DNA of 64,000 bases, from positions 62,001-126,000 of the forward strand of contig NZ_SMFM01000008.1 in NCBI RefSeq assembly GCF_004349085.1, in the 5' to 3' direction. Positions 17,979 to 27,366 of this stretch are shown in pieces. The stretch's first letter is position 1. Each line of letters opens with the position of its first letter. This DNA comes from Flavobacterium caseinilyticum. Its GTDB lineage: Bacteria; Bacteroidota; Bacteroidia; Flavobacteriales; Flavobacteriaceae. Both the position numbers and the translations under genes were made by a program. The notes beneath the pieces were generated by a model. The model worked only from the letters and a program-made list of their open reading frames with translations, was not told the DNA's origin and ran no database searches.

Positions 17979-18323
17979 AATCGTTTTTTAGAAGTGATGG
18001 AAATAACCTTTAATGATGAATTATCCGAATTAACAAACGGCAGAAAACGAACTAATTGGCTGTGGTTCATTTTTTCTAAAATAGCAGGAATGGACTTCAG
18101 TGAATTCAATATACATTATGCCATCTAAAAAAGAGGAAGCTATGTAATATCTAAAACATTCAATTTTAATAAAAAAACTGATTGAAATCGAAAAAGCGTA
18201 TTTGAAATAAATGACGAAGCAGCTTTGGAATTATCGGTAAATAAAAACTGAAGTGCTGAATGAACTTGTTTAGTAATTTTAAATAAAACCAATCCGGTTT
18301 TCCAACGATCTCTCAATAAATAG
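17979..18323 (+). pseudogene. DUF1810-family pseudogene
   Basis: Reading through frameshifts and stops gives a recognisable DUF1810 chain. RFLEVMEITFNDELSEL, NGRKRTNWLWFIFSKIAG and FSEFNIHYAI are in one frame. After a shift come SKKEEAM-stop-YLKHSIL and KKLIEIEKAYLK, then FEINDEAALELSVNK and finally KTNPVFQRSLNK. At least two internal stops and two or three shifts make it non-functional. Intact DUF1810 proteins are about 140 residues long. It sits in a stretch of about 950 bases with no intact gene. Confidence 0.7.
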
Positions 18324-18416
18324 TAATAAGATAATTTCTGATGTTATGCCGAAAGATGGCTCGAGCCTTCCGCTGGTGTCACCTCTTTCTAATTTCATTA
18401 TAATATTAAAAAATAA

Positions 18417-18447
18417 TTGCTTTACATGCTGAAAATCAGTACATTTA
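18417..18447 (+). promoter_or_regulatory. Weak candidate promoter for the PIG-L/GT4/GH cassette
   Basis: TTG at 18417 and TACATTTA at 18440 (seven of eight to TAnnTTTG) are 20 bases apart, which is a plausible spacing. The 5' leader would be about 140 bases. Confidence 0.3.
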
Positions 18448-18595
18448 GGTTGAATCTTAGGGGACTACAACCTGTAAATTTTAGAGGTCTATTTGATTTC
18501 AGGAAAAACCAATGGTGATATCTCTTGAAAAAATATCAGCCCTTGATTCACATTACTTAGTATAATTATTCAGTTTGCCACAAACAATTTTAAAG

Positions 18596-19225
18596 ATGAA
18601 AAGTAAAACATCTAGAACAGTAGCCATAATAGTTGCACATCCTGATGATGAAGTCCTTTGGGCCGGCGGAATTATAATGAATAATCCCCAATGGCACTAT
18701 TTCATTACCAGTCTTTGCCGAAAAAATGACGAAGTCCGTTCCTCTAAATTTTACAAGGTTTTAAAAATTCTTAATGCGCAGGGGATTATGGGCAATCTAG
18801 ATGATGAACCTGAACAAAAACCTTTAGATTCTGCAGAAGTGGAGCAAAAAATTCTGGATTTATTACCTAATAAACATTTTGATTTAATTATATCTCATAG
18901 TCCATTTGGAGAATATACCAAACACTTAAGACACGAGGAAGCAGGCAAAGCAGTAATTAAGCTCTGGAACAAAGGTAAAATTGACACAAATAAACTTTGG
19001 GCTTTCGCCTATGAGGATGGAAATAATAAATACTTTCCAAAAGCAATTGAAAATACCCCCTATTTTGAAACGCTCACAAAACAGATTTGGACTAAAAAAT
19101 ACAATCTAATAACAGAAATCTATGGCTTCGAGAAAAACAGTTGGGAAGCGAAAACAACTCCAAAAGCAGAAGCATTTTGGGTTTTCAACAACCCAAATGA
19201 AGCAACTATGTTTTTGAATAAATAA
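18596..19225 (+). CDS. PIG-L/LmbE-family zinc deacetylase
   Basis: A 209-residue protein of the PIG-L family, which removes acetyl groups from N-acetylglucosamine-type sugars. AHPDDEVLWAGG near the N-terminus and HLRHEEAGKAV near 120-130 carry the zinc ligands and catalytic Asp. The frame opens with a TTG at 18575, but the ATG at 18596 places the core correctly, so I use it. Nine bases separate it from a GT4 glycosyltransferase, so the pair probably makes or edits an aminosugar conjugate. It could resemble BshB of bacillithiol synthesis, but the partner glycosyltransferase does not look like BshA. Confidence 0.85.
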   Translation: MKSKTSRTVAIIVAHPDDEVLWAGGIIMNNPQWHYFITSLCRKNDEVRSSKFYKVLKILNAQGIMGNLDDEPEQKPLDSAEVEQKILDLLPNKHFDLIISHSPFGEYTKHLRHEEAGKAVIKLWNKGKIDTNKLWAFAYEDGNNKYFPKAIENTPYFETLTKQIWTKKYNLITEIYGFEKNSWEAKTTPKAEAFWVFNNPNEATMFLNK

Positions 19226-19234
19226 AATTATATT

Positions 19235-20377
19235 ATGAAAGTATTGGTACTCTATGATTATCCACCATCACCGGGCGGACTGGCTACACAAGGGGATCTT
19301 TTATACAAAGGTTTGCTCGAATTAGGAGTGGATGCGCGCGCCGCCCATTTTGGATCAGCGCAGGAAAAAGAATGGTATTATCGCTGGTTTCAACCCGATG
19401 TAGTGGTCGGTGTTGGCTACTGGGGACATACACCTCAGTTGATTTTACATCCACAAAAATTTAGTATTCAGCCGGTTCCTTGGTTGGTTGCAGATGGCTA
19501 TATTGCCAATTATCAGGAAGTTTTAAATGAGCTTCCTTTAATATTAGTCACCTCACATTGGGTAAAAGAAATGTATGTCAGAGACGGAATCAGTGGAGAT
19601 AAAATTGAAGTTTTACCTGTGGGTTGCGATACTAATTCTTTCAAACCGTACGATAAAAATAATCCTAAAATACTGGCTGTTCGTGAATTTTTAGGCATTT
19701 CTCCAGACCAGTTGATGATCTTAACAGTTGGTGGCGATGCTGCATCCAAAGGTGCCCAGGAAGTCATGCAAGCCTTGGCTATCATAAAGACTGAAGTACC
19801 CGATTGGAAATATGTATGCAAAGTTTGGCCTCAGCAACGCACCACATTTCAAAATTCTCTGGATTTACAAATGGCATCCGATTTGGGAATCAAAAAAAAT
19901 ATTACCTATGAAACAAATACCATTTCAAGAAATTTTATGCCTTACTTCCTTGCTGCTTGCGATATTTACGCTGCTCCATCTCGATTAGAAGGATTTGGAA
20001 TGCCGCAGATCGAAGCCGGTGCCTGTGAAAAACCTGTTATTGGTATTAAAGCAATGGGAATGCTCGACACTCTGGTTGATGGTGAAACCGCATTTTTAGC
20101 TAATGTTGCACAAAAAATTGTGGTTAATGAAGTGACCCTTGGCCACGAATCAGGATTTGAAAACAATTATAAAGTTAAATTTAAAGAACCTCGAACGGTC
20201 GATTATCGCGCAAATGTTCAAGATATCGCCACCGGATTATCAACTCTGATGAATGATGCCGAATTAAGACAAAAAATGGGGAAAGCGGGCAGAAAACGGG
20301 TGGTTGAAAATTTTGATTATAAAATTGTTGCCCAAAGATTTATAGATATTATGCATGATAAATTAGGTATCAAATAA
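19235..20377 (+). CDS. GT4-family glycosyltransferase
   Basis: A 380-residue GT-B fold glycosyltransferase. The N-terminal lobe begins MKVLVLYDYPPSPGGLATQGD, which supplies the acceptor-side glycine loop. The C-terminal lobe carries the nucleotide-sugar EX7E-type signature in APSRLEGFGMPQIEAG. There is no signal or membrane segment, so it acts in the cytoplasm. It is the middle gene of a tight three-gene unit, and its stop codon is followed immediately by the next ATG. Acceptor and donor cannot be read from sequence. Confidence 0.88.
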   Translation: MKVLVLYDYPPSPGGLATQGDLLYKGLLELGVDARAAHFGSAQEKEWYYRWFQPDVVVGVGYWGHTPQLILHPQKFSIQPVPWLVADGYIANYQEVLNELPLILVTSHWVKEMYVRDGISGDKIEVLPVGCDTNSFKPYDKNNPKILAVREFLGISPDQLMILTVGGDAASKGAQEVMQALAIIKTEVPDWKYVCKVWPQQRTTFQNSLDLQMASDLGIKKNITYETNTISRNFMPYFLAACDIYAAPSRLEGFGMPQIEAGACEKPVIGIKAMGMLDTLVDGETAFLANVAQKIVVNEVTLGHESGFENNYKVKFKEPRTVDYRANVQDIATGLSTLMNDAELRQKMGKAGRKRVVENFDYKIVAQRFIDIMHDKLGIK

Positions 20378-21607
20378 ATGAAAAATCCTCAACAAACTTC
20401 AGCAATAAATGCGGCCAAAAAGGCAGCTCTGGAAGTGCTTTTACACAATATGCATGGTCCGTTTCACGGACTTCCCAGAACGGCTGCCTGGGGTTATCCG
20501 GAACCATACACACGAGATTTATTAATTTCGATTCTCGGAATTGCCGTTACCGGAAATGAAAAACTATTAAAAAGTATTCGGAAGGTTTTGGAAACTCTGG
20601 CGAAAAACCAAACAGAAAGAGGGCATATTTCATCGTTGGTTCACGATGCTGATGACAGAGGAGCCAGCGATACAACGCCTCTATTTTTGCTCGGAGTGGG
20701 TATTTATAGAAAAGTGATCAATGACCCCGATTTTCTAAAAGAAGCCGTTCAAAAAGCATTAGTCTGGATGGAATATCAAAGTCCGTCCGACATGTGTTTG
20801 GTTGCACAACAACCCACCAGTGACTGGCGTGATGAACAATGGGTCCTGGGCTATGGATTATTTATTAATACTTTGGTTTATAGTTTTTTAAAAATTTTAA
20901 ATCAGTCTGAAAGAGCCGATCAAATACATGATGAAATGAATCGCTTTACCATTACGGGAGGTATAATTCACCGTCATGTACACGAAGGTTTAGTATTAAA
21001 ACATAAACCTTATTATGCCTTTTGGTCGTACAAAGTTTTTAGCAGTGAACGTTTTGATCTGTTAGGAAATTCTCTTGCTATTTTATCGGGAATGGCTTCA
21101 CCTACAAGAGCGAATGAAATGGTTTCCTGGATAGAATCCGAATGCGAAGCGATGAAAAACAGCGGATTGTTGGCAGTTGATTTGCCACCTAATTTTTTCC
21201 CTTTTACCAATCCGGACGATCCTGACTGGCACGAAAGATATTCCGAATTTAATAACCCGGGTGAGTACCATAATGGCGGTATTTGGCCATTTATATGCGG
21301 TTTTTATGTTGCGGCATTAGTTGCCGCTAAAAGGTTTACATTAGCAGAACAGAAATTAATAGTACTAACTGAATGCATGAAAAAGACGAATCTTTCGACT
21401 GAATCTGCGGCTAAAAACAATAATAAATCCATTAAATATATAACTACCGAAAATAAGGAATTTGGTTTTAATGAATGGATAAAAGCACAAGACGGCGAAC
21501 CTAAAGGTCAAAATTGGCAAACTTGGAGTGCCGCCATGTATTTATATGCAGTGAAATGTGTGGAAGAAAAAAGAACGCCTTTTTTTGACGAAATACGACA
21601 GGAATAA
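20378..21607 (+). CDS. GH100-like (alpha/alpha)6-barrel glycoside hydrolase
   Basis: A 409-residue protein whose ATG directly abuts the glycosyltransferase stop, so the two are translationally linked. Motifs resemble alkaline/neutral invertases of GH100: YTRDLLISILG, QPTSDWRDEQW, EYHNGGIWPFICGFYVAAL and QNWQTWSAAMYLYAVKCVE. No signal peptide is seen, so it is cytoplasmic. With the GT4 and PIG-L genes it may build and break a sucrose-like or other non-reducing glycoside. A glucosidase or debranching-like activity is the main alternative. Confidence 0.72.
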   Translation: MKNPQQTSAINAAKKAALEVLLHNMHGPFHGLPRTAAWGYPEPYTRDLLISILGIAVTGNEKLLKSIRKVLETLAKNQTERGHISSLVHDADDRGASDTTPLFLLGVGIYRKVINDPDFLKEAVQKALVWMEYQSPSDMCLVAQQPTSDWRDEQWVLGYGLFINTLVYSFLKILNQSERADQIHDEMNRFTITGGIIHRHVHEGLVLKHKPYYAFWSYKVFSSERFDLLGNSLAILSGMASPTRANEMVSWIESECEAMKNSGLLAVDLPPNFFPFTNPDDPDWHERYSEFNNPGEYHNGGIWPFICGFYVAALVAAKRFTLAEQKLIVLTECMKKTNLSTESAAKNNNKSIKYITTENKEFGFNEWIKAQDGEPKGQNWQTWSAAMYLYAVKCVEEKRTPFFDEIRQE

Positions 21608-22080
21608 TTTAGTACAATTTACAACTAAAAGTTTTGTCTATAAGCCACAGCAGTGCTCTCACACTTCAGTAACATCATTGATGGCCACGCCGGAGTCCAA
21701 CGCTGTAATGCTATTGCTCCTTTTACGCTAAATTTACTATCAACGCAGTGCGTTCACTACTCAGCGAATCGCAAATTTAAAAACAAAAAGCTGCCGGTGA
21801 AATAATACTATTTATTTTCGCAGGAAACTCCAGTCAAATGTTTCTGCCAATAAATCATTAATACCTTGCATCCTTTTATTTCCGTCGGCAGCTCCAGTAA
21901 GTTGTGCGTACAAAAAAGTCCTCTCTTCCTTCTCCTCTATCACAGCGCAATAAACAAATAACAATTAATGAAGAACGGGACAGCTATTTTTTTTCATTAC
22001 AACACCCCTAATAAGTAAACTATTACAAATGAGCAAATTAAATTTAAATTAAAGCAAATTGCAATGAAAATTGCTAGGTG
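21608..22080. repeat. Intergenic stretch with a diverged second copy (B) of the repeat element
   Basis: No intact gene is visible. CGGCAGCTCCAGT near 21891 and GGACAGCTATTTTTTTT near 21975 match the two landmarks of copy A at 12.5-12.7 kb, in the same order. The 5' arm of the hairpin is lost here, so this copy should not terminate transcription. The rest, including a moderately G+C-rich part at 21650-21780, has no clear identity. Confidence 0.4.
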
Positions 22081-22100
22081 TTTAAATTTTAAAATTTAAA
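22081..22100. promoter_or_regulatory. 20-bp perfect A+T palindrome upstream of the CBS gene
   Basis: TTTAAATTTTAAAATTTAAA is self-complementary over 20 bases and lies about 70 bases upstream of the CBS-protein start. Such palindromes arise easily in A+T-rich DNA, so an operator role is only possible. Confidence 0.3.
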
Positions 22101-22171
22101 ATATAATTGAAGTTTTAACTCTTTTTTCTTTTAATTTTTATTAAATTTAAGTTCATTTAAATCTATCTATT

Positions 22172-22609
22172 ATGACTGTAAATCAAATATTAGACGTGAA
22201 AGGAATACAAGTTCATTCGATACATTCTACTATCACAGTATATGAAGCACTGAGGATAATGGGAGAAAAAAATGTTGGAGCTCTTTTAATTATAGAAGAT
22301 AATGTTTTAAAAGGTGTTATATCTGAAAGGGATTATGCTCGAAAAATCGCTCTAAAAGATAAATCTTCAAGAGATACTTCCGTGCATGAAATAATGGATC
22401 GGGATGTAGTTACTGTAAAACCATCTGATAATTTAGATTATTGTATGGATTTGATGACAACCAAAAGAATAAGACATTTACCTGTTTTGTCTGATGATCA
22501 GGTTGTAGGTATTATTTCAATGGGTGATGTACTGAAGGCAATTATCGATATCCAAAAAAACACCATTGATCATTTGGATTCATACATCACTGGAACAAAG
22601 AAAATTTGA
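22172..22609 (+). CDS. CBS-domain-pair protein
   Basis: A 145-residue protein made of two CBS domains in tandem (about 5-60 and 70-130). Repeated VGALLIIEDNVLKGVISERDYARK and RHLPVLSDDQVVGIISMGDV units form the Bateman module that binds adenosine nucleotides. There is no fused enzyme or channel, so it is probably a small energy-sensing protein acting on a partner. The partner is not apparent, although the Nqr genes lie next door. Confidence 0.88.
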   Translation: MTVNQILDVKGIQVHSIHSTITVYEALRIMGEKNVGALLIIEDNVLKGVISERDYARKIALKDKSSRDTSVHEIMDRDVVTVKPSDNLDYCMDLMTTKRIRHLPVLSDDQVVGIISMGDVLKAIIDIQKNTIDHLDSYITGTKKI

Positions 22610-22799
22610 AATGAAATTATTAAACACTGAGCAGTAGTCTTTATAAACCTAATAATAAAACACGAAGCGGTCGTTTGACTTTTTATAATTGGGTTAATTT
22701 TTGCAAAATTTATCTTTTTAATTATTTTCAGCGAAAGAAGTTTTAAAAAATTTGGAAAAAAACCAAAATCTCAACGCTGGACATTATTGATATTTACTT

Positions 22800-22985
22800 A
22801 TGGAAACCATCATCTTTTCAATTGTTCTTTTAGGGATTGCCTTTGCAGGGATTGCCATTAAAATAGTGGTAAAAAAAAACGGAAGGTTTTCCGGCACTTG
22901 CAGCAGTAACAATCCATTAGTACAAAACGAGGAAGGTACTTGTGGAATTTGCGGTGCAAAGCCTGAGGAAAAATGTAACTCTTAG
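22800..22985 (+). CDS. nqrM: NqrM, Na+-NQR maturation protein
   Basis: A 61-residue protein with one N-terminal membrane helix (about 3-24) and four cysteines (34, 48, 51, 59) in the soluble tail. This is the shape of NqrM (former DUF539), which is needed to install the single iron held by Cys of NqrD and NqrE in the Na+-pumping NADH:quinone reductase. It faces the nqr operon, and its stop overlaps the apbE stop by three bases in the shared TTAG. In most genomes nqrM follows apbE on the same strand, so its opposite orientation here is unusual. Confidence 0.82.
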   Translation: METIIFSIVLLGIAFAGIAIKIVVKKNGRFSGTCSSNNPLVQNEEGTCGICGAKPEEKCNS

Positions 22986-23989
22986 TGCAATTCCTGTATC
23001 TCTTTTTTTAAACTTTCGGATGCATGTGTTTTCAAGTTTCCGTTATCATCATAAATAAAATACACTTCTAGTTTTAAATCTTCGTTGTTTTCTAAAAACT
23101 GAATCGATTTCTGCAACCCCATCACCATAAAAGCGGTGGCATAAGCGTCTGCAGTAATGCAATCATCAGCAATTACCGTGGCGCTTAATAAATTCTGTCT
23201 GGCGGGGTAGCCGGTTCTTGGGTCTATAATATGGGAAAATTTCTGGCCTTTTTCCTCGTAAAATTTTCGGTAGTTTCCGGAAGTAGCCAGTGCTTTATTA
23301 TTTAAATTTATTATGGCTTCAAGTGTTCTTTCATACGTTGCTTTTTCATCAGGTTTATCAATACCAACTTTCCAATTCTCATTTTCTTTTTTTCCTTTTG
23401 CTTTTAGCTCTCCGCCAAGTTCTACTAAGTAATTGTTTATTCCTTTGCTTTCAAAATAATTAGCCAAAACATCAACTGTATATCCTTGTGCTAATGCATT
23501 AAAATCAATTTTGATCTCTAGGTTGGCTTTTATTATTTTGTTACCCTCAAGATTTACCATTTTGTAGCCAACAAAATGAAGTAAACTGTCAATGGTAGTG
23601 GATTCCTGAGTGTTCTTTTTTGTAATGCCAAATCCCCAGGAATTTACCAAAGGACCAACCGTTACATCAAAAAGACCATCGGTTTTCTGTGAAACTTCAA
23701 GCGATTTTTTAAACACGTCAATAAAATATTGGTCAACAGTAACACTTGTATCGTTATTATTTATCCTAGAAATAATTGAACCGGGAAGCCAAGTGGACAT
23801 GGATGCGTCAATTTCTTTTAGCAATGAGTCAATGACTATTTTGTGATTGACTTGATCATCTGAAAAATAAGAAATGTGATACGTTGTTCCCTGCGCGTTT
23901 CCTTCGACCTTAATTAAAGATTTCTTATTGGAATTGCAGCCTGTAAACAAAAGAATGGATCCAAGGGTAGCGAGAAGGAATTTCATCAT
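22982..23989 (-). CDS. apbE: ApbE, FAD:protein FMN transferase lipoprotein
   Basis: A 335-residue lipoprotein (lipobox LLFTGC, acylated Cys18) that attaches FMN covalently to threonines of NqrB and NqrC. Recognisable parts are the GTTYHISYF start, NALAQGYTVD, a HIIDPRTGYPAR motif and a metal-binding DAYATAFMVMG near the C-terminus. It is the last gene of the nqr operon, 11 bases after nqrF, which matches its role in maturing that complex. Confidence 0.92.
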   Translation of the reverse strand: MMKFLLATLGSILLFTGCNSNKKSLIKVEGNAQGTTYHISYFSDDQVNHKIVIDSLLKEIDASMSTWLPGSIISRINNNDTSVTVDQYFIDVFKKSLEVSQKTDGLFDVTVGPLVNSWGFGITKKNTQESTTIDSLLHFVGYKMVNLEGNKIIKANLEIKIDFNALAQGYTVDVLANYFESKGINNYLVELGGELKAKGKKENENWKVGIDKPDEKATYERTLEAIINLNNKALATSGNYRKFYEEKGQKFSHIIDPRTGYPARQNLLSATVIADDCITADAYATAFMVMGLQKSIQFLENNEDLKLEVYFIYDDNGNLKTHASESLKKEIQELH

Positions 23990-24000
23990 ATCTATTTTTT

Positions 24001-25266
24001 TTATCCTCCAAAATCATCAAAAGCAATATTTTCTGTCGGTACACCAAGATCATCAAGCATTTTAAAAACCGCAGCATTCATCATAGGTGGTCCGCAGATA
24101 TAATATTCAACGTCTTCTGGTGCTTCGTGATGCTTCAGATAGTTTTCAAAAAGCACATTATGAATGAAACCTGTATCACCTGTCCAATTGTCCTCAGGTA
24201 ACGGTTCCGACAGTGCAATGGTATATTGAAAATTCGGGAATTCCTTTTCAATAACTCGGAAATGATCGGTATAAAAAACTTCCTTAGATGACCTTCCTCC
24301 ATACCAGAAAGAAATTTTTCTATTTCTTTCTTTTAAGGTATGAAATAAATGAAATAAATGGGAACGCAACGGTGCCATTCCTGCACCACCACCAATGTAA
24401 ATCATTTCGTTTTTTGTTGGCTTGATGTGGAAATCTCCAAATGGACCTGCAATATTTACTTTATCCCCCGGCTTTAGGGCAAATACATAGGAGGAGCAAA
24501 TACCCGGATTTACCTTCATGAATCCCCCTGCTTTCCTGTCAAATGGAGGTGTAGCAAGGCGGATATTCAACATGATGATGTTTCCTTCGGCAGGATGATT
24601 AGCCATCGAGTAAGCACGAAAAATTGGTTCAGAATTTTTCATTTTTAGATCCCAGATCTTGAACTTATCATAATCTTCCTTAAATCGATCATCAATGTTA
24701 TAAAGATCCCTTTTAAAATCAATTTCACATATGGGAACATCAATTTGTATATAAGATCCCGGCTCAAATTCCAGAAATTCTCCTTCAGGTAATTTTACTA
24801 CAAGCTCTTTGATATAGGTGGCCACGTTATCATTTGACACAACCTCGCATTCCCATTTTTTAATTCCTAAAACTTTTTGTGGAATGGTTATTTCCATATC
24901 CTGTTTCACTTTTACCTGACAACCTAACCGCCAGTTTGATTGCTGTTGTTTTCTGGTAAAATAAGGCGTTTCTGTGGGTAAAATTGCACCGCCACCTGAT
25001 AATACCTGACATTTGCACATGGCACAAGTTCCACTACCACCGCAGGCTGATGGTAAAAATATTTTTTGATTGGACAATGTGGTAAGCAGCGTTGAACCCG
25101 CTTTAGTTTCAAGTACTTCCTTACCGTTGATAATTATTTTAACTAATCCGGAAGGCGTAAGTTTAGATTTTGAATACAGAATAATATACACCAGCAGCAA
25201 ATTGAATCCTAAGAAAACAACTATGCTGCTAATAACGGTCATACCATCAATACTTAGAATTATCAT
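24001..25266 (-). CDS. nqrF: Na+-translocating NADH:quinone reductase subunit F
   Basis: A 421-residue NADH-oxidising subunit. One N-terminal membrane helix is followed by a [2Fe-2S] ferredoxin domain with Cys75, Cys81, Cys84 and Cys116, then FAD (RAYSMANHP) and NADH ([13 protein letters not shown]) domains ending in IAFDDFGG. Electrons enter Na+-NQR here and pass through FAD to the iron-sulfur centre. An ATG eight codons inside is another possible start. Confidence 0.95.
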   Translation of the reverse strand: MIILSIDGMTVISSIVVFLGFNLLLVYIILYSKSKLTPSGLVKIIINGKEVLETKAGSTLLTTLSNQKIFLPSACGGSGTCAMCKCQVLSGGGAILPTETPYFTRKQQQSNWRLGCQVKVKQDMEITIPQKVLGIKKWECEVVSNDNVATYIKELVVKLPEGEFLEFEPGSYIQIDVPICEIDFKRDLYNIDDRFKEDYDKFKIWDLKMKNSEPIFRAYSMANHPAEGNIIMLNIRLATPPFDRKAGGFMKVNPGICSSYVFALKPGDKVNIAGPFGDFHIKPTKNEMIYIGGGAGMAPLRSHLFHLFHTLKERNRKISFWYGGRSSKEVFYTDHFRVIEKEFPNFQYTIALSEPLPEDNWTGDTGFIHNVLFENYLKHHEAPEDVEYYICGPPMMNAAVFKMLDDLGVPTENIAFDDFGG

Positions 25267-25285
25267 TTTTTATTTGTTTATCGAT

Positions 25286-25900
25286 TTATAACGAAATCCC
25301 CATAAAACTCATAAATGCAATAGCCATTAATCCGGTTAAGATGAAAGTAATTCCCAAACCTCTTAAAGGTCCGGGGATATTGGAGTACCGTAATTTTTCC
25401 CGAATGGCTGATAATGCAACTATTGCCAGAAACCATCCCACTCCAGAACCCAATCCAAAAACGGCGGCCTCTCCTATTGTGGCGTATTCCCTTTCCTTCA
25501 TAAATAGTGAGCCTCCCAAAATAGAACAGTTTACAGCAATAAGTGGTAAGAATATGCCTAAGGTGGTGTACAAAGCAGGTGCGTATTTTTCGACAATCAT
25601 CTCTAACAACTGAACAATGGAGGCAATGGTTGCGATATACATGATAAAACTTAAAAAACTAAGATCAATTGTTGCAAAGTCGGAGGACAACCATTGTAAA
25701 GCTCCGACTTTTAAAACATAATTCTCCAGCATATAACAAACCGGCACCGAAATCAATAAAACAAATATCACAGCGAGCCCCAATCCTACGGCACTCTTTA
25801 CGGTTTTGGAAATGGCTAAGTAAGAACACATGCCCAGGAAATAGGCAAATATCATATTCTCAATAAAAATTGCTTTTATAAAAATATTTACATGTTCCAT
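25286..25900 (-). CDS. nqrE: Na+-NQR subunit E
   Basis: A 204-residue integral membrane subunit with six hydrophobic segments. LGMCSYLAI (Cys25) and AVNCSILGG (Cys125) are the cysteines that, with those of NqrD, hold the iron centre in the membrane. It lies 20 bases upstream of nqrF and 46 bases after nqrD. Confidence 0.94.
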   Translation of the reverse strand: MEHVNIFIKAIFIENMIFAYFLGMCSYLAISKTVKSAVGLGLAVIFVLLISVPVCYMLENYVLKVGALQWLSSDFATIDLSFLSFIMYIATIASIVQLLEMIVEKYAPALYTTLGIFLPLIAVNCSILGGSLFMKEREYATIGEAAVFGLGSGVGWFLAIVALSAIREKLRYSNIPGPLRGLGITFILTGLMAIAFMSFMGISL

Positions 25901-25946
25901 AAAAAAATATTTAAATAGCGTTATCTTTTAGTTGTTTTCCGTATAA

Positions 25947-26624
25947 TTATTTTGACTCTATTAATTTTCTGTTACGACTTCGTTGCACCCAAATGATAAT
26001 TCCAACAATGATGAGCGCCATCGGTGGCATAATGAAGAAGCTATTATCAAAATATCCCATCTTATAAAAGGATTCCGGTATAATGCGAAAACCCATCAAT
26101 TCACCGGAGCCTAGTAATTCTCTTATCATAGAAACGATTACCAATATTATTCCGTAACCAAATCCGTTGCCAATACCATCTAAAAATGAAGGCCAAGGTT
26201 TATTTGCCATTGCAAAGGCTTCCAACCTGCCCATGATGATACAGTTTGTAATAATCAGCCCAACAAAAACCGATAGTTGTTTACTTACATCAAACACAAA
26301 AGCTTTTAAAAATTGATCTACCAAAATAACCATGGTGGCAACTACCGTTAACTGAACAATAATTCGAATGCGGTTTGGAATACTATTTCTGAGAAATGAA
26401 ATGATAACATTTGAAAAAGCACAAACCACAATAACTGCCAGAGCCATAACAATAGAGGGTTTCATTTTCACTGTAACCGCTAATGCTGAACAGATGCCCA
26501 ATACTTGCACTGTAATTGGATTAGTATCGTTTAACGGGTCATACAAAAGCCGTTTATTTTTTGGAGAAAACAAACCTTCTTTTGGCTCTTTCGGCTTTAT
26601 TGGAGTCGCTATTTCTGTGCTCAT
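25947..26624 (-). CDS. nqrD: Na+-NQR subunit D
   Basis: A 225-residue membrane subunit homologous to NqrE. LGICSALAVT (Cys45) and IITNCIIMG (Cys128) supply iron ligands. An N-terminal extension of about 25 mainly Lys/Pro-rich residues before the first helix is longer than in many relatives. It lies 25 bases downstream of nqrC. Confidence 0.94.
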   Translation of the reverse strand: MSTEIATPIKPKEPKEGLFSPKNKRLLYDPLNDTNPITVQVLGICSALAVTVKMKPSIVMALAVIVVCAFSNVIISFLRNSIPNRIRIIVQLTVVATMVILVDQFLKAFVFDVSKQLSVFVGLIITNCIIMGRLEAFAMANKPWPSFLDGIGNGFGYGIILVIVSMIRELLGSGELMGFRIIPESFYKMGYFDNSFFIMPPMALIIVGIIIWVQRSRNRKLIESK

Positions 26625-26649
26625 ACACTGTTATTTAAGTTTATGAATG

Positions 26650-27366
26650 CTATGACCTTTTATTTTTAAAATAAGGTATATAATTGCTAAACGTTCTTTT
26701 GAACATTTCTGTAACACCATTGCTGGTTATTGTTGCGCCTGAAATGGCATCCACGCCATGCAGATTAGTTGGAGAGGCACCACCTTTAATAACGGTCACC
26801 GAAACGAAATTTCCCGATTCATCAAATATTTTTTTTCCGATGAACTGCTGCTGAAATTTTTCTGTTTCAATTTCGGCGCCAAGCCCGGGTGTTTCACTTT
26901 TATGACCAAAGCTGGCGCCGTAAATCGTGTTCATATCGCCTTCAAGAGAAACATATCCCCATATTGGTCCCCATAATCCCTTACCTAGCACAGGAATGAT
27001 ATAAAAAGATTTTCCACCTTTATTACAAATAAAGAGCGGATATAATTGTTCATCGGTTTTGCCAATTTTAATTTTGTCCAGTTCTTTTTTAAGGTCTATA
27101 TCAAACGCAGCAACTTTTCCGGTCACTTCTTTCCCTTTATTATTTAAAACAATTTGTTTGGTTATATATTGGTTAAAAAATTGCTCAGCCTCTCCAGTTT
27201 CAGCATGCACGGAAATACTGGTCAAAATGTTTTTCATTTTTTCTGTCCTAATATTTTTTGCCTGATACGGAGCAAGACTAATAGCCGCTACAGATAACAG
27301 TATGGCAATAAACACTACCAGACCGGAAGAAAAAAGAAATGTGGCTTTATTGCTGTCTTTATGCAT
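26650..27366 (-). CDS. nqrC: Na+-NQR subunit C
   Basis: A 238-residue subunit with one N-terminal membrane helix and a periplasmic FMN-binding domain. SGATIT (Thr212) is the ApbE target where FMN is attached. Its start overlaps the nqrB end by 8 bases, which suggests coupled translation. Confidence 0.94.
   Translation of the reverse strand: MHKDSNKATFLFSSGLVVFIAILLSVAAISLAPYQAKNIRTEKMKNILTSISVHAETGEAEQFFNQYITKQIVLNNKGKEVTGKVAAFDIDLKKELDKIKIGKTDEQLYPLFICNKGGKSFYIIPVLGKGLWGPIWGYVSLEGDMNTIYGASFGHKSETPGLGAEIETEKFQQQFIGKKIFDESGNFVSVTVIKGGASPTNLHGVDAISGATITSNGVTEMFKRTFSNYIPYFKNKRS

Noticed and set aside
18596..20377. PIG-L plus GT4 as bacillithiol genes bshB-bshA
   Set aside because: The glycosyltransferase lacks the BshA N-terminal pattern, and a GH100-like hydrolase is part of the same unit.
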